DNA of 64,000 bases from Kribbella caucasensis. Lineage in GTDB: Bacteria; Actinomycetota; Actinomycetes; Propionibacteriales; Kribbellaceae. The position numbers were made by a program, and so were the translations under genes. Positions 18,455 through 26,482 of this stretch are shown here, in pieces (within the stretch, counting starts at the first letter, position 1; each line of letters opens with the position of its first letter). A model generated the notes under the pieces. It made no database searches. It was not told the DNA's origin and saw only the letters and a program-made list of their open reading frames with translations. The stretch covers positions 165,610-229,609 of the forward strand of contig NZ_SNWQ01000005.1 in the NCBI RefSeq assembly GCF_004361855.1, read 5' to 3'.

Positions 18455-18496
18455 GCCTGGTGGCTGCCCGGACCCCCGAGCGGACAGCCACCAGGC
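18455..18496 (+). terminator. Perfect 12-bp hairpin between the dapA promoter candidates
   Basis: Arms GCCTGGTGGCTG (18455-18466) and 18485-18496 with an 18-base loop. It lies about 100 bases downstream of the TATTAT promoter and upstream of the dapA start, so it could end a short RNA or act as a leader attenuator. No T-run follows. Confidence 0.55.
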
Positions 18497-18525
18497 CTAC
18501 CCATTTCTCGAGGGTGATGGAGCGG

Positions 18526-18531
18526 TAATCT
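18526..18531 (+). promoter_or_regulatory. -10 element for leaderless dapA transcript
   Basis: TAATCT ends exactly 7 bases before the dapA ATG at 18539 and there is no Shine-Dalgarno sequence in between (GACCCCC). This is the arrangement of actinobacterial leaderless promoters. Confidence 0.5.
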
Positions 18532-18538
18532 GACCCCC

Positions 18539-19453
18539 ATGTCCTCTGCAGCAAGTCATGCCCCGGCGGCACCGCCTTTCGGCCGGTTGACCACGGCGAT
18601 GATCACCCCGTTCCGGCCCGATGGCGCCCTTGATCTGGCTGCTGCGCAGAAGGTGGCGACCCACCTCGTCGACCAGGGCAACGACGCGCTCGTGATCAAC
18701 GGCACCACCGGCGAATCGCCGACCACGTCGGACGCCGAGAAGGTGCAGCTGCTCAAGGCCGTGCTGGAGGCGGTCGGCGATCGGGCGAAGGTGGTCGCCG
18801 GCGTCGGGACGAACGACACCGCGCACACGATCGAGTGCGCGAAGGCGGCCGCGGCTGCCGGCGTACACGGCCTGCTGGTCGTCACGCCGTACTACAACAA
18901 GCCCCCGCAGGACGGCCTGAAGGCGCACTTCACCGCGGTCGCGGACTCCACCGAGTTGCCGGTGATGCTGTACGACATCCCGGGGCGCGCCGGTGTCCCG
19001 ATCAAGACCGAGACGTTGCTCGCCCTCGCCGACCACCCGCGGATCATCGCGGTGAAGGACGCCAAGGGCGATCTCGCCGCGACCACCAAGGTGCTGGCCA
19101 ACTCCGGCCTCGTCTACTACTGCGGCGCCGACGAGCTGAACCTCGCCTCGCTGGCGATCGGCGCGGTCGGCATCGTCAGCGTGGTCGCCCACGTCGCCAG
19201 CCCGCAATACCGGCAGTTGATCGACGCCGTGCTGGCCGGCGACCTCGCCACCGCCCAGCGAATCGACCGGCAACTGGTGCCCGCGGTCGAGGCGATCATG
19301 ACCAGGACCCAGGGCGCCATCATGGTGAAGGCCGCGCTCAAGCTGGCCGGTGTCATCGAGCACGCGACGATGCGGTTGCCGCTGATCGAGGCGACCGCCG
19401 GTCAAGTGGACTGGCTCACCACCGACCTCAAGACGGCAGGACTGATTGCATGA
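18539..19453 (+). CDS. dapA: 4-hydroxy-tetrahydrodipicolinate synthase (DapA)
   Basis: Condenses pyruvate with aspartate semialdehyde, the committed step to diaminopimelate and lysine. The 304-residue TIM-barrel protein has GTTGE (55-59), VVTPYYNKPPQ (114-124), the proton-relay Tyr in YDIPGR (145-150) and the Schiff-base Lys173 in AVKDAKGD. Length is typical. The next gene, rnj, starts inside the dapA stop codon (ATGA), the conserved dapA-rnj pair of actinobacteria. A hairpin and two promoter candidates lie upstream. Confidence 0.97.
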   Translation: MSSAASHAPAAPPFGRLTTAMITPFRPDGALDLAAAQKVATHLVDQGNDALVINGTTGESPTTSDAEKVQLLKAVLEAVGDRAKVVAGVGTNDTAHTIECAKAAAAAGVHGLLVVTPYYNKPPQDGLKAHFTAVADSTELPVMLYDIPGRAGVPIKTETLLALADHPRIIAVKDAKGDLAATTKVLANSGLVYYCGADELNLASLAIGAVGIVSVVAHVASPQYRQLIDAVLAGDLATAQRIDRQLVPAVEAIMTRTQGAIMVKAALKLAGVIEHATMRLPLIEATAGQVDWLTTDLKTAGLIA

Positions 19454-21144
19454 GCCACCCCCATCCAGATCTCGACGCGCCCGGACCACTGGTACCGGGC
19501 GCGCTGCGGGTGATCCCGCTCGGCGGCCTCGGCGAGGTCGGCCGGAACATGACGGTCTTCGAGTACGACGGCAAGCTGCTGATCGTCGACTGCGGCGTGC
19601 TCTTCCCGGACGAGAACCAGCCCGGTGTCGACCTGATCCTCCCGGATTTCCAGCCGATCCGGGAGCGTTTGGACGACATCGTGGCGGTGGTCCTGACGCA
19701 CGGCCACGAAGACCACATCGGCGGCGTCCCGTACCTGCTCCGCGAGCGCGGCGACATCCCGCTGATCGGTTCGCAGCTCACCCTCGCGCTGCTCGAGGGC
19801 AAGCTGAAGGAGCACCGGCACCGCAACGTGCCCCAGCAGATCGTGGTCGAGGGCGAGAAGATCCAGCTCGGCCCGTTCGAGTGTGAGTTCGTCGCGGTCA
19901 ACCACTCGATCCCGGACGCGCTCGCCGTGGCCATCCGTACGCCGGCCGGCCTGGTCCTGCACACCGGTGACTTCAAGATGGACCAGCTCCCGCTGGACAA
20001 CCGGATCACCGACCTGCGCGCGTTCGCCAAGCTCGGTGAGGAAGGCGTCGACCTGTTCTGCGTCGACTCCACCAACTCCGAGGTCCCCGGCTTCACCACC
20101 CACGAACGCGACATCGCGCCGGTGCTCGACCGGGTCTTCACCAACGCGCGGAACCAGCGGATCATCGTCGCCTGTTTCGCATCCCACGTGCACCGGGTCC
20201 AGCAGGTGATGGACGCCGCGGTGAAACACCGCCGCAAGGTCGCGTACGTCGGACGTTCGATGCTGCGGAACATGGGCGTCGCCCGTGATCTCGGCTTCCT
20301 CAACGTGCCCGGCGAGACGCTGATCGACATGCGTGAACTGGACAACTACCCGCCGGAGCAGGTGGTGCTGGTGTCCACCGGTTCACAGGGTGAGCCGATG
20401 TCCGCGCTGTCCCGGATCGCGGCCAACGACCATCACGTCGTCCACATCCAGCCCGGCGACACCGTCGTACTGGCGTCCTCGCTGATCCCCGGCAACGAGA
20501 ACTCGGTCTACCGGGTGATCAACGGCCTGACCCGGCACGGCGCGAACGTGATCCACAAGGGCAACGCGCTCGTGCACGTGTCCGGACACGCGTCGGCGGG
20601 GGAGTTGCTCTACTGCTACAACATCGTCAAGCCGCGCAACGTGCTGCCGGTGCACGGCGAGGTCCGGCACCTGCACGCGAACGCCGACCTGGCCCGGCAG
20701 ACCGGCGTACCGGCTGAGAACGTCGTGGTGGTCGAGGACGGGGTCGTGGTCGACCTGGTCGACGGCAAGGCCGTGGTGGCCGGCAAGGTCGACTGCGGGT
20801 ACGTGTTCGTGGACGGCTCGACGGTCGGCGACATCACCGAGAGCTCGCTGAAGGACCGCCGGATCCTCGGCGACGAGGGGTTCATCTCGGTGATCGCGGT
20901 GATGGACTCGGTGACCGGCAAGCTGACCGCCGGACCGGAGATCCACGCCCGCGGGTTCGCCGAGGACGACGCGGTGTTCGACGAGCTGAAACCGCGAATC
21001 GAGGCGGAGATCGAGAAGGCGATCGGCGGCGGCGTGGACGACATGTACCAGCTGCAGCAGGTGATCCGCCGGGTGGTCGGCAAATGGGTCAGCGACACCC
21101 ACCGGCGCCGCCCGATGATCATCCCCGTGGTGGTCGAAAGCTAG
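19450..21144 (+). CDS. rnj: Ribonuclease J
   Basis: A metallo-beta-lactamase/beta-CASP nuclease with 5'-3' exo- and endonuclease activity in mRNA decay and rRNA maturation. The 564-residue protein has the zinc-binding motif 2 as LTHGHEDHIGG (His84, His86, Asp88, His89), motif 3 NHSIPDALA, motif 4 HTGDFKMD, the beta-CASP SxNEVPG-like stretch STNSEVPG, FASHVHR and VHVSGHAS, and a C-terminal domain needed for dimerisation. It is coupled to dapA by ATGA overlap. The window also encodes RNase Y at 57615, so this organism carries both decay enzymes. Confidence 0.96.
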   Translation: MSHPHPDLDAPGPLVPGALRVIPLGGLGEVGRNMTVFEYDGKLLIVDCGVLFPDENQPGVDLILPDFQPIRERLDDIVAVVLTHGHEDHIGGVPYLLRERGDIPLIGSQLTLALLEGKLKEHRHRNVPQQIVVEGEKIQLGPFECEFVAVNHSIPDALAVAIRTPAGLVLHTGDFKMDQLPLDNRITDLRAFAKLGEEGVDLFCVDSTNSEVPGFTTHERDIAPVLDRVFTNARNQRIIVACFASHVHRVQQVMDAAVKHRRKVAYVGRSMLRNMGVARDLGFLNVPGETLIDMRELDNYPPEQVVLVSTGSQGEPMSALSRIAANDHHVVHIQPGDTVVLASSLIPGNENSVYRVINGLTRHGANVIHKGNALVHVSGHASAGELLYCYNIVKPRNVLPVHGEVRHLHANADLARQTGVPAENVVVVEDGVVVDLVDGKAVVAGKVDCGYVFVDGSTVGDITESSLKDRRILGDEGFISVIAVMDSVTGKLTAGPEIHARGFAEDDAVFDELKPRIEAEIEKAIGGGVDDMYQLQQVIRRVVGKWVSDTHRRRPMIIPVVVES

Positions 21145-21151
21145 GCCGTTG

Positions 21152-21172
21152 CCGGCGTACCACGTACGCCGG
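21152..21172 (+). terminator. Hairpin after rnj
   Basis: CCGGCGTAC and GTACGCCGG (9-bp perfect stem, 3-base loop) start 8 bases after the rnj stop codon. No T-run follows. Confidence 0.6.
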
Positions 21173-21265
21173 GAGGCGGCTGTTCCTGCGGGTTTACTGC
21201 CTCCCGGGCCGGGATCGCTCTAGGATCTCCACCACCGGGCAACCAGCAGGGAAGGCGGGACCGGT

Positions 21266-22294
21266 ATGACGATCAACGTGAACGGCACCGGGCAGCGTCG
21301 GCCGACGATGAAGGAGGTCGCGGCGCGGGCGGGTGTGGCGCTGAAGACCGTCTCCCGGGTGGTCAACGAGGAGCCGAACGTCAGCCCGGAGCTGACCGCG
21401 AAGGTCCAGGCGGCGATCAAGGAGCTCAACTACACGCCGAACGAGAGCGCCCGGATGCTGCGCCGCGGCAAGACCGGGACGATCGCCGTGGTGATCCGCG
21501 ACATCGGCGACCCGTTCTTCGCCTCGCTCGGCCGCGCGGTCGAGTTGTGGGCCCGCAGCAACGGTTCGGTGGTGATGATCGGCCTCACCGACGAGGACCC
21601 GGAGCGGGAGCGCGACGTCTGCCTGGAGTTCGTCGCCCGCCGCCCGGACGCGTTGATCATGGCCCCGATCGGCGAGACCCAGGACTACCTGGCACCGCAT
21701 GTCGACGCCGGGATGGCCGTGGTCACGATCGACCGCCCCGCGCACGGGATCGAGGCCGACGCGGTCCTGGCCGACAACGCCGGCGGGATCGACCAGGCGA
21801 TCGACCATCTGGTCCGCCAGGGGCATCGCCGGATCGCCTACCTCGGCGACGACGAGCGCATCTTCACCGCCCGGGAACGGGTGGTCGCCTACCGCGCCGC
21901 GATGGCCCGGCACCGGATCGACGTGGACGAGGACCTGGTCCACCTGTCCGAGCCGACCACCGAGGGGATCGGGATCACCCTGTCCGCCGTACTGGACCGG
22001 CCCGAGCCCGCGACCGCGTTGCTGTCGGCCAACAACATGACGACAGCCGAGGTACTGCGTGGGCTGGCGGGCCGCCGCGATCAGGTGGCCCTCGTCTCCT
22101 TCGACGACCTCGCCCTCGGCGATCTGCTCAGCCCGGGGCTCACCGCGGTCGCCCAGTCGGCCGACGTGATGGCCCGTACCGCCATCCAGCTGATGACCGA
22201 GCGCCTCCCCGAACCACACCGGCCCGGCCGAACCGTCCGAGTCCCGGTCAAGCTGACGATCCGCGGCTCCGGCGAGATCCCACCGTCCAGCTGA
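21266..22294 (+). CDS. LacI-family transcriptional regulator
   Basis: A 342-residue repressor with an N-terminal HTH and hinge (TMKEVAARAGVALKTVSRVVN, then LNYTPNESARMLR) and a periplasmic-binding-protein-like effector domain (IAVVIRDIGDPFFA, TIDRPAHG, GHRRIAYLGDD). Family members control sugar transport and catabolic operons. No transporter or glycosidase is adjacent. A LacI-type operator lies at 4571 in this window, but I cannot link the two. ATG 21266 follows GGAAGG-type Shine-Dalgarno bases at 21250-21256. The 3' end runs into a 16-bp tandem repeat shared with the convergent gene. Confidence 0.92.
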   Translation: MTINVNGTGQRRPTMKEVAARAGVALKTVSRVVNEEPNVSPELTAKVQAAIKELNYTPNESARMLRRGKTGTIAVVIRDIGDPFFASLGRAVELWARSNGSVVMIGLTDEDPERERDVCLEFVARRPDALIMAPIGETQDYLAPHVDAGMAVVTIDRPAHGIEADAVLADNAGGIDQAIDHLVRQGHRRIAYLGDDERIFTARERVVAYRAAMARHRIDVDEDLVHLSEPTTEGIGITLSAVLDRPEPATALLSANNMTTAEVLRGLAGRRDQVALVSFDDLALGDLLSPGLTAVAQSADVMARTAIQLMTERLPEPHRPGRTVRVPVKLTIRGSGEIPPSS

Positions 22295-22296
22295 GA

Positions 22297-22344
22297 AGCT
22301 GTCTAGCTGAGGAGCTGTCTAGCTGAGGAGCTGTCTAGCTGAGG
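22297..22344. repeat. 16-bp tandem repeat, three exact copies
   Basis: AGCTGTCTAGCTGAGG at 22297-22312, 22313-22328 and 22329-22344. The array fills the gap between the convergent LacI and hydrolase genes and its last copy supplies the stop codon and final residues of the hydrolase. Confidence 0.9.
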
Positions 22345-23093
22345 AACTCCAGGACGCTCGCGGCCAGCTCTTCGCGGTGGTCGGACAACGCGTGGTCGGT
22401 GTCGAAGAGGCGGTGCTCCAGCTTGGCCTCGGCGTACGCGTCGACGAGCGGTAGGAAGTTCTGCTCGTACGGCGCTGCCGTGTCGCGCGAGCCGCCGACC
22501 AGCAGCACCGGGCGGCCGGCCAGCTTCGGCGCGAGACTGGCCAGTCGCCAGTTCGGTCCGTGGGCAACCATCTCGTCGACGAGGGCGGCGGCGCTGGTTC
22601 CCTGGAGCGGGAGGAGTTCATCCTCGAAGGCCTCGGTGTAGGCCTGCTGCGCAGCCGGATCGGCGGCGATGGCGACACCCGCCGCGCCGAAGTCGAACGG
22701 GGTGATCGCGGCGACTTTGATGAGACTCGGATCGGCCGCGGCCGTGTGCAGTGCGGCGAATCCGCCCATGCTGTGACCGACGATCGCGACCCGCTCAGCA
22801 TCGACGTACGGCGACTCGCGCAACGCCGCCACGCCTGCCACCGCGTCTTCGAGGACGTTGCTCCACGACCACGATCCGGCCGCGCCCCACGAACCGCGGT
22901 AGTGAAAGACCAACGCGGCGAACCCCGCGCGCCGTAGTACGTGGGCCAGATCGAAGTTCCGCTCGTAGCCCGGGAATCCGTGCAGCAGCAGAACCCCGGG
23001 ATGCGGCCCGTCGCCGGCCGGAAGGTAGAGCACGCCGGGCAAGTCAAGTCCGGCACTACGAACGACGAAGGCAGGCGTGCTCGCGTAGGTCAT
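22335..23093 (-). CDS. Alpha/beta hydrolase
   Basis: A 252-residue cytoplasmic hydrolase. It shows the oxyanion HG motif in LLLHGFPGYERNF, the nucleophile elbow VGHSMGGFAA (Ser about 113), an acid in LLVGGSRDTAAP and the His in LFDTDHALSDHRE. The general layout resembles dienelactone hydrolase/BAAT-like esterases, but the substrate is unknown. TAATCT (minus strand, 23107-23102) lies 8 bases before ATG without a Shine-Dalgarno, suggesting a leaderless transcript. The last residues FLS and the stop codon are encoded by the final unit of the 16-bp tandem repeat. Confidence 0.88.
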   Translation of the reverse strand: MTYASTPAFVVRSAGLDLPGVLYLPAGDGPHPGVLLLHGFPGYERNFDLAHVLRRAGFAALVFHYRGSWGAAGSWSWSNVLEDAVAGVAALRESPYVDAERVAIVGHSMGGFAALHTAAADPSLIKVAAITPFDFGAAGVAIAADPAAQQAYTEAFEDELLPLQGTSAAALVDEMVAHGPNWRLASLAPKLAGRPVLLVGGSRDTAAPYEQNFLPLVDAYAEAKLEHRLFDTDHALSDHREELAASVLEFLS

Positions 23094-23177
23094 GCGTCAA
23101 GAGATTAGTTGCCACTGACGCCCGCGACGCGCCACGTCCGGATCGCGGATGCCACGGGCCTCTGAGCCGGCGGTCGG

Positions 23178-24257
23178 TCAGTTTCGGTACTGGGTGACCA
23201 GTGGGCACTGGAAGGGGTCGCGGGCTCGGAGGCCGACGTTGTTGAGGTAGTCGATGACGATTCGGTAGGACTCGACCAGGCCGACTTCGGTGTATTTGAC
23301 GTCGTGCAGTTCGCAGTACTCGCGGACGATGGGCTGCACCTTCTTGAGCGTGGGGCGGGGCATGCTGGGGAAGAGATGGTGCTCGATCTGGTAGTTGAGG
23401 CCGCCCAGGGCGAAGTCGATCATCACCCCGCCGCGGATGTTGCGGGACATCAGCACCTGGCGGCGGAGGAAGTCGAGTTTCATCGTCGCCGGTACGAGCG
23501 GCATGCCCTTGTGGTTGGGCGCGAACGACCCACCGAGGCAGATTCCGAACACCGCGAACTGGAGCCCGAGGAACGCGCCGGCCTTGCCGACCGGCAGCAG
23601 GATCAACAGCACCGTGAGATAGCCGCCGAGCCGGGCCAGGACGATCGCGGCTTCTATCCGCTCGACCATGGTCGCCGTACGCCGGAGTAGGTGACGCAGG
23701 CTCGCGACGTACAGGTTCAGCCCCTCGAGGGTGAGCAGGGGGAAGAAGAACCAACCCTGGCGCTGTGCCAGCCAGGTGCCCAGACCATTGCGGCGGGCAA
23801 CGGCATCGGGGGTGAAGGCAACCACTCCCGGCCCGATGTCCGGGTCCCGGTCCAGCTGGTTCGGCGCCGCGTGGTGCCGGCTGTGTTTCGCGCGCCACCA
23901 GGCGGCGCTCATGCCGGCCAGCACGCCGCCCAGTAGGCGCGCGGTCCAGTCGTTCCAGGCGTTGGAGGTGAAGATCTGCCGGTGGGCGCCGTCATGACTG
24001 AGGAAGGCGACCTGGGTCAGTACCAAGGCGAGCGCGCCGGCCATCAGGAGCTGCAACCAGGAGTTGCCAAGCAGGCCGACGCCGACCCAGACACCCGCGA
24101 AGGCGGCCGTCACCAGGCCGATGCGGGTCCAGTAGTACCCGCGGCGCCGACGGAGCATCCCGAGCTCCCGCACGGTCCGGGAGAGGTCCGTGTAGAGGCT
24201 GGTGTGCCGCTGTTGCGGCCCGTGCGGCTGACTGTCGTCCGCGACGAGTTGTGACAT
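23178..24257 (-). CDS. Membrane fatty-acid desaturase, copy 1
   Basis: A 359-residue integral-membrane di-iron desaturase that would introduce double bonds into acyl chains. The three histidine boxes are present: HDGAHR (about residue 87), HSRHH (about 123) and QIEHHLFP (about 298). Two hydrophobic hairpins flank them (GLVTAAFAGVWVGVGLLG and LLMAGALALVLTQVAFL, then a central pair). A close paralogue lies at 25165 with the same gene length, sequence blocks such as KLDFLRRQVLMSRNIRGG, and a shared upstream box. GGAGCGGGG precedes the ATG. Related enzymes in actinobacteria are delta-9/delta-12-type or linoleoyl-CoA-like desaturases. Confidence 0.93.
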   Translation of the reverse strand: MSQLVADDSQPHGPQQRHTSLYTDLSRTVRELGMLRRRRGYYWTRIGLVTAAFAGVWVGVGLLGNSWLQLLMAGALALVLTQVAFLSHDGAHRQIFTSNAWNDWTARLLGGVLAGMSAAWWRAKHSRHHAAPNQLDRDPDIGPGVVAFTPDAVARRNGLGTWLAQRQGWFFFPLLTLEGLNLYVASLRHLLRRTATMVERIEAAIVLARLGGYLTVLLILLPVGKAGAFLGLQFAVFGICLGGSFAPNHKGMPLVPATMKLDFLRRQVLMSRNIRGGVMIDFALGGLNYQIEHHLFPSMPRPTLKKVQPIVREYCELHDVKYTEVGLVESYRIVIDYLNNVGLRARDPFQCPLVTQYRN

Positions 24258-24278
24258 GAGAACGCCCCGCTCCGGAGT

Positions 24279-24333
24279 GCATCGGTCGAGATGCGCTACC
24301 GGGTCCGGGGCAGCGCCACGAGAAAGTGGCTGA
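24279..24333 (-). promoter_or_regulatory. Conserved leader box of desaturase copy 1
   Basis: About 55 bp nearly identical to 26267-26320. It includes the interrupted palindrome GCATCGGTCGAGATGC (24279-24294) and CGGGGCAGCGCCACGAGAA. It starts 22 bp upstream of the start codon. Conservation beyond the coding region suggests a shared promoter/operator. Confidence 0.5.
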
Positions 24334-24384
24334 CACCTCTACGGAACCACGGCCGGCGGCCATGCACAACCACCGGGCCGGCAA

Positions 24385-25092
24385 TTACCGGGCCAGCGAT
24401 GAGATTTCCAGTGACCCGTCGAGTACTCCCTGCGCCACCACACTCAGGCCCTGCCCGGTACCGCGGGCGTACGAGCGCATCGCACCGAAGGCGTCCGCTG
24501 GGCTCAGGCCGGCTCGTTCCGCCAGCATTCCTTTGGCCTGCTCGATCAGGATCCGGCTGTTCAGCGCGTGCTGGAGCTGTTCGGCCAGGACCTGTTGCCC
24601 CCGGATCTGCCGCTCGTGCAGCAGGCCGATGGTGGCGATGTCGGACAGCCCCTGGCCGAGTGCGGTGTCATCGTCGGTGAGTGGTTCCGTACTGGTACGG
24701 AACAGGTTGAGCGCGCCGATGACGTGGCCGCGGAGGCGGAGCGGCAGCGCGTGGCTGGTGGCATACCCCCCGGCGGCCGCGGCTGAGGCGAACTCGGGCC
24801 AGCGGGCCGGATCGACGTTCACCACCGGCGCGCCGGTACGGAAACACTCGGGGCAAGGTCCCTCGTTCTGCTGGAGCTCGAACAGTTCCAGCAGCTCGAC
24901 CTGGTCGTCCGAGGACGCCATCACATGCAGTACGCCGTCGTCGTCGGCCAGCATCAGACCGGCCGCGTCGACATCGAGCAGCTCCACACTCACCTCGGCG
25001 AGCGTGTGCAGGAAGTCGACCAGATCGAACTCGTCCACCAAGGTGTCGGCCAGTTCGATGAAGACCTGCGTGATGCGTTGTTCCCGTGACAT
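24385..25092 (-). CDS. GAF-ANTAR RNA-binding antiterminator-type regulator
   Basis: A protein of about 235 residues. The N-terminal GAF sensor covers roughly 10-160 (DLVDFLHTLAEVSVELLDVDAAGLML in two blocks, then RLRGHVIGALNLF). The C-terminal ANTAR domain covers 175-232 (LNSRILIEQAKGMLAE and AFGAMRSYARGTGQ). ANTAR proteins bind paired RNA hexaloop stems to prevent termination; in actinobacteria they are implicated in lipid and redox metabolism. The position between two paralogous desaturases makes a role in their control plausible. The frame is open to 25131 but MSREQRI at 25092 is the usual family N-terminus. Confidence 0.88.
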   Translation of the reverse strand: MSREQRITQVFIELADTLVDEFDLVDFLHTLAEVSVELLDVDAAGLMLADDDGVLHVMASSDDQVELLELFELQQNEGPCPECFRTGAPVVNVDPARWPEFASAAAAGGYATSHALPLRLRGHVIGALNLFRTSTEPLTDDDTALGQGLSDIATIGLLHERQIRGQQVLAEQLQHALNSRILIEQAKGMLAERAGLSPADAFGAMRSYARGTGQGLSVVAQGVLDGSLEISSLAR

Positions 25093-25164
25093 TCCCACCG
25101 TTGCCCTTCGGTCCGGCAGCCCTTCCATCATCGGGCATCACCGGCCGTACGTCAGCAGGGCGGG

Positions 25165-26250
25165 TCAGTTCCGGTACTGCGTGACGAGGGGGCACTGGAA
25201 CGGGTCGCGGGATCGTAGGCCGACGTTGTTCAGGTATTCGACGACGATCCGGTACGACTCGAACAGGCCGACCTCGGTGTACTTGACGCCGTGCAGTTCG
25301 CAGTACTCGCGGACGATCGGCCGCACCTTCTTGAGCGATGGGCGGGGCATGCTCGGGAAGAGGTGATGCTCGATCTGGTAGTTGAGCCCACCCATGGCGA
25401 AGTCGACGATCACTCCGCCACGGATGTTTCGCGACATCAGTACCTGACGGCGCAGGAAATCGAGTTTCATCGTCGCCGGTACGAGCGGCATGCCCTTGTG
25501 GTTCGGCGCGAACGAAGCGCCCAGGCAGACCCCGAAGACCGCGAGCTGGATCCCGAGGAAGGCACCGGCCTTGCCGATCGGCAACAGGATGAGCAGGGCG
25601 GCCAGATAGCCGGCGAGCCGGGTGATCACGATCGCGGCCTCGATGCGTTCCAGCCGGGTCGCCTTCCGGCGCAACAGGTGCTGAAGACTCGCCACGTGCA
25701 GGGCCAGCCCCTCCAGCGTCAGCAGTGGGAAGAAGAACCAGCCCTGGCGGTCGCCTAACCACTTGGTCAGGCCGCGACGTTTGGCGAGGGCGCCGGGGGT
25801 GAAGGCGAGCGCCTTCATGTCGATGTCGGGGTCCTTGCCGATCTGGTTTGGGGCGTTGTGGTGCTTGTTGTGCTTGTTCCGCCACCAGCTGGCGCTCATC
25901 CCGGCCAGTCCGCCGGCCAGGGCGCGCGCGGTCCAGTCGTTCCAGGCGTTGGAGGTGAAGATCTGCCGGTGGGCGCTGTCGTGACTGAGGAACGCGACCT
26001 GCGTCAGTACCAGGGCCAGCGCGCCCGCCAGCAGCAGTTGGTACCAGGAGTCGCCGAGCAGGATGACTCCGGCCGCGATGCCCGCGAGGGCGGCGACCAC
26101 CATCGCTATCCGGACGACGTAGTAGCCCTGCCGCCGCCGGAGCAGACCGAGCTCACGGACGGTCTGGGCGAGATCGGTGTAGAGACTGGTATGCCGTTCC
26201 TGTGGTCGCTGCGGGTAGGCGTCGTCGGCGACGAGTTGTGACATCGGCAA
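25165..26250 (-). CDS. Membrane fatty-acid desaturase, copy 2
   Basis: A 361-residue paralogue of the desaturase at 23178, with histidine boxes HDSAHR, HNKHH and QIEHHLFP and the same four hydrophobic segments. The two proteins are closely similar over their full length, with differences concentrated in the first transmembrane segment and the cytosolic loop after the second box (KDPDIDMKALAFTPGALAKRR here). The shared upstream box shows that the duplication included the regulatory region. The start has GGATGGGG about 8 bases upstream. Confidence 0.93.
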   Translation of the reverse strand: MPMSQLVADDAYPQRPQERHTSLYTDLAQTVRELGLLRRRQGYYVVRIAMVVAALAGIAAGVILLGDSWYQLLLAGALALVLTQVAFLSHDSAHRQIFTSNAWNDWTARALAGGLAGMSASWWRNKHNKHHNAPNQIGKDPDIDMKALAFTPGALAKRRGLTKWLGDRQGWFFFPLLTLEGLALHVASLQHLLRRKATRLERIEAAIVITRLAGYLAALLILLPIGKAGAFLGIQLAVFGVCLGASFAPNHKGMPLVPATMKLDFLRRQVLMSRNIRGGVIVDFAMGGLNYQIEHHLFPSMPRPSLKKVRPIVREYCELHGVKYTEVGLFESYRIVVEYLNNVGLRSRDPFQCPLVTQYRN

Positions 26251-26266
26251 GCCCCATCCTGGGAGT

Positions 26267-26320
26267 GCATCGGTCGAGATGCGCTACCGAGGTCCGGGGC
26301 AGCGCCACGAGAAGTGGTTG
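26267..26320 (-). promoter_or_regulatory. Conserved leader box of desaturase copy 2
   Basis: The second copy of the box at 24279-24333, with the palindrome GCATCGGTCGAGATGC at 26267-26282, 17 bp upstream of the desaturase start codon. Confidence 0.5.
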
Positions 26321-26443
26321 CTGCCCCCTAGTATCCAGATCCACGCAACGGGGCCGTTAAGCCGGTCGTGCGATCAGGTTGCCCCGGGAGGTCGGCTCGG
26401 CAAAGCGTGCGGCGGGTGGCTTGGGTGGAAGGCATCATCAGGG

Positions 26444-26474
26444 GTTCACCCGGGCGTCACCGGCGGGGTAGAAC
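26444..26474 (+). promoter_or_regulatory. PHO box (PhoP-binding direct repeats) and -10 of phoD
   Basis: GTTCACCCGGG (26444-26454) matches the actinobacterial PhoP direct-repeat consensus G(G/T)TCAYYYR(G/C)G at all 11 positions. The next unit CGTCACCGGCG (26455-26465) matches at 9. TAGAAC (26469-26474) then ends 8 bases before the phoD ATG, so the PHO box sits where a -35 would be and the transcript would be leaderless. Confidence 0.65.
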
Positions 26475-26482
26475 CTGACGGT

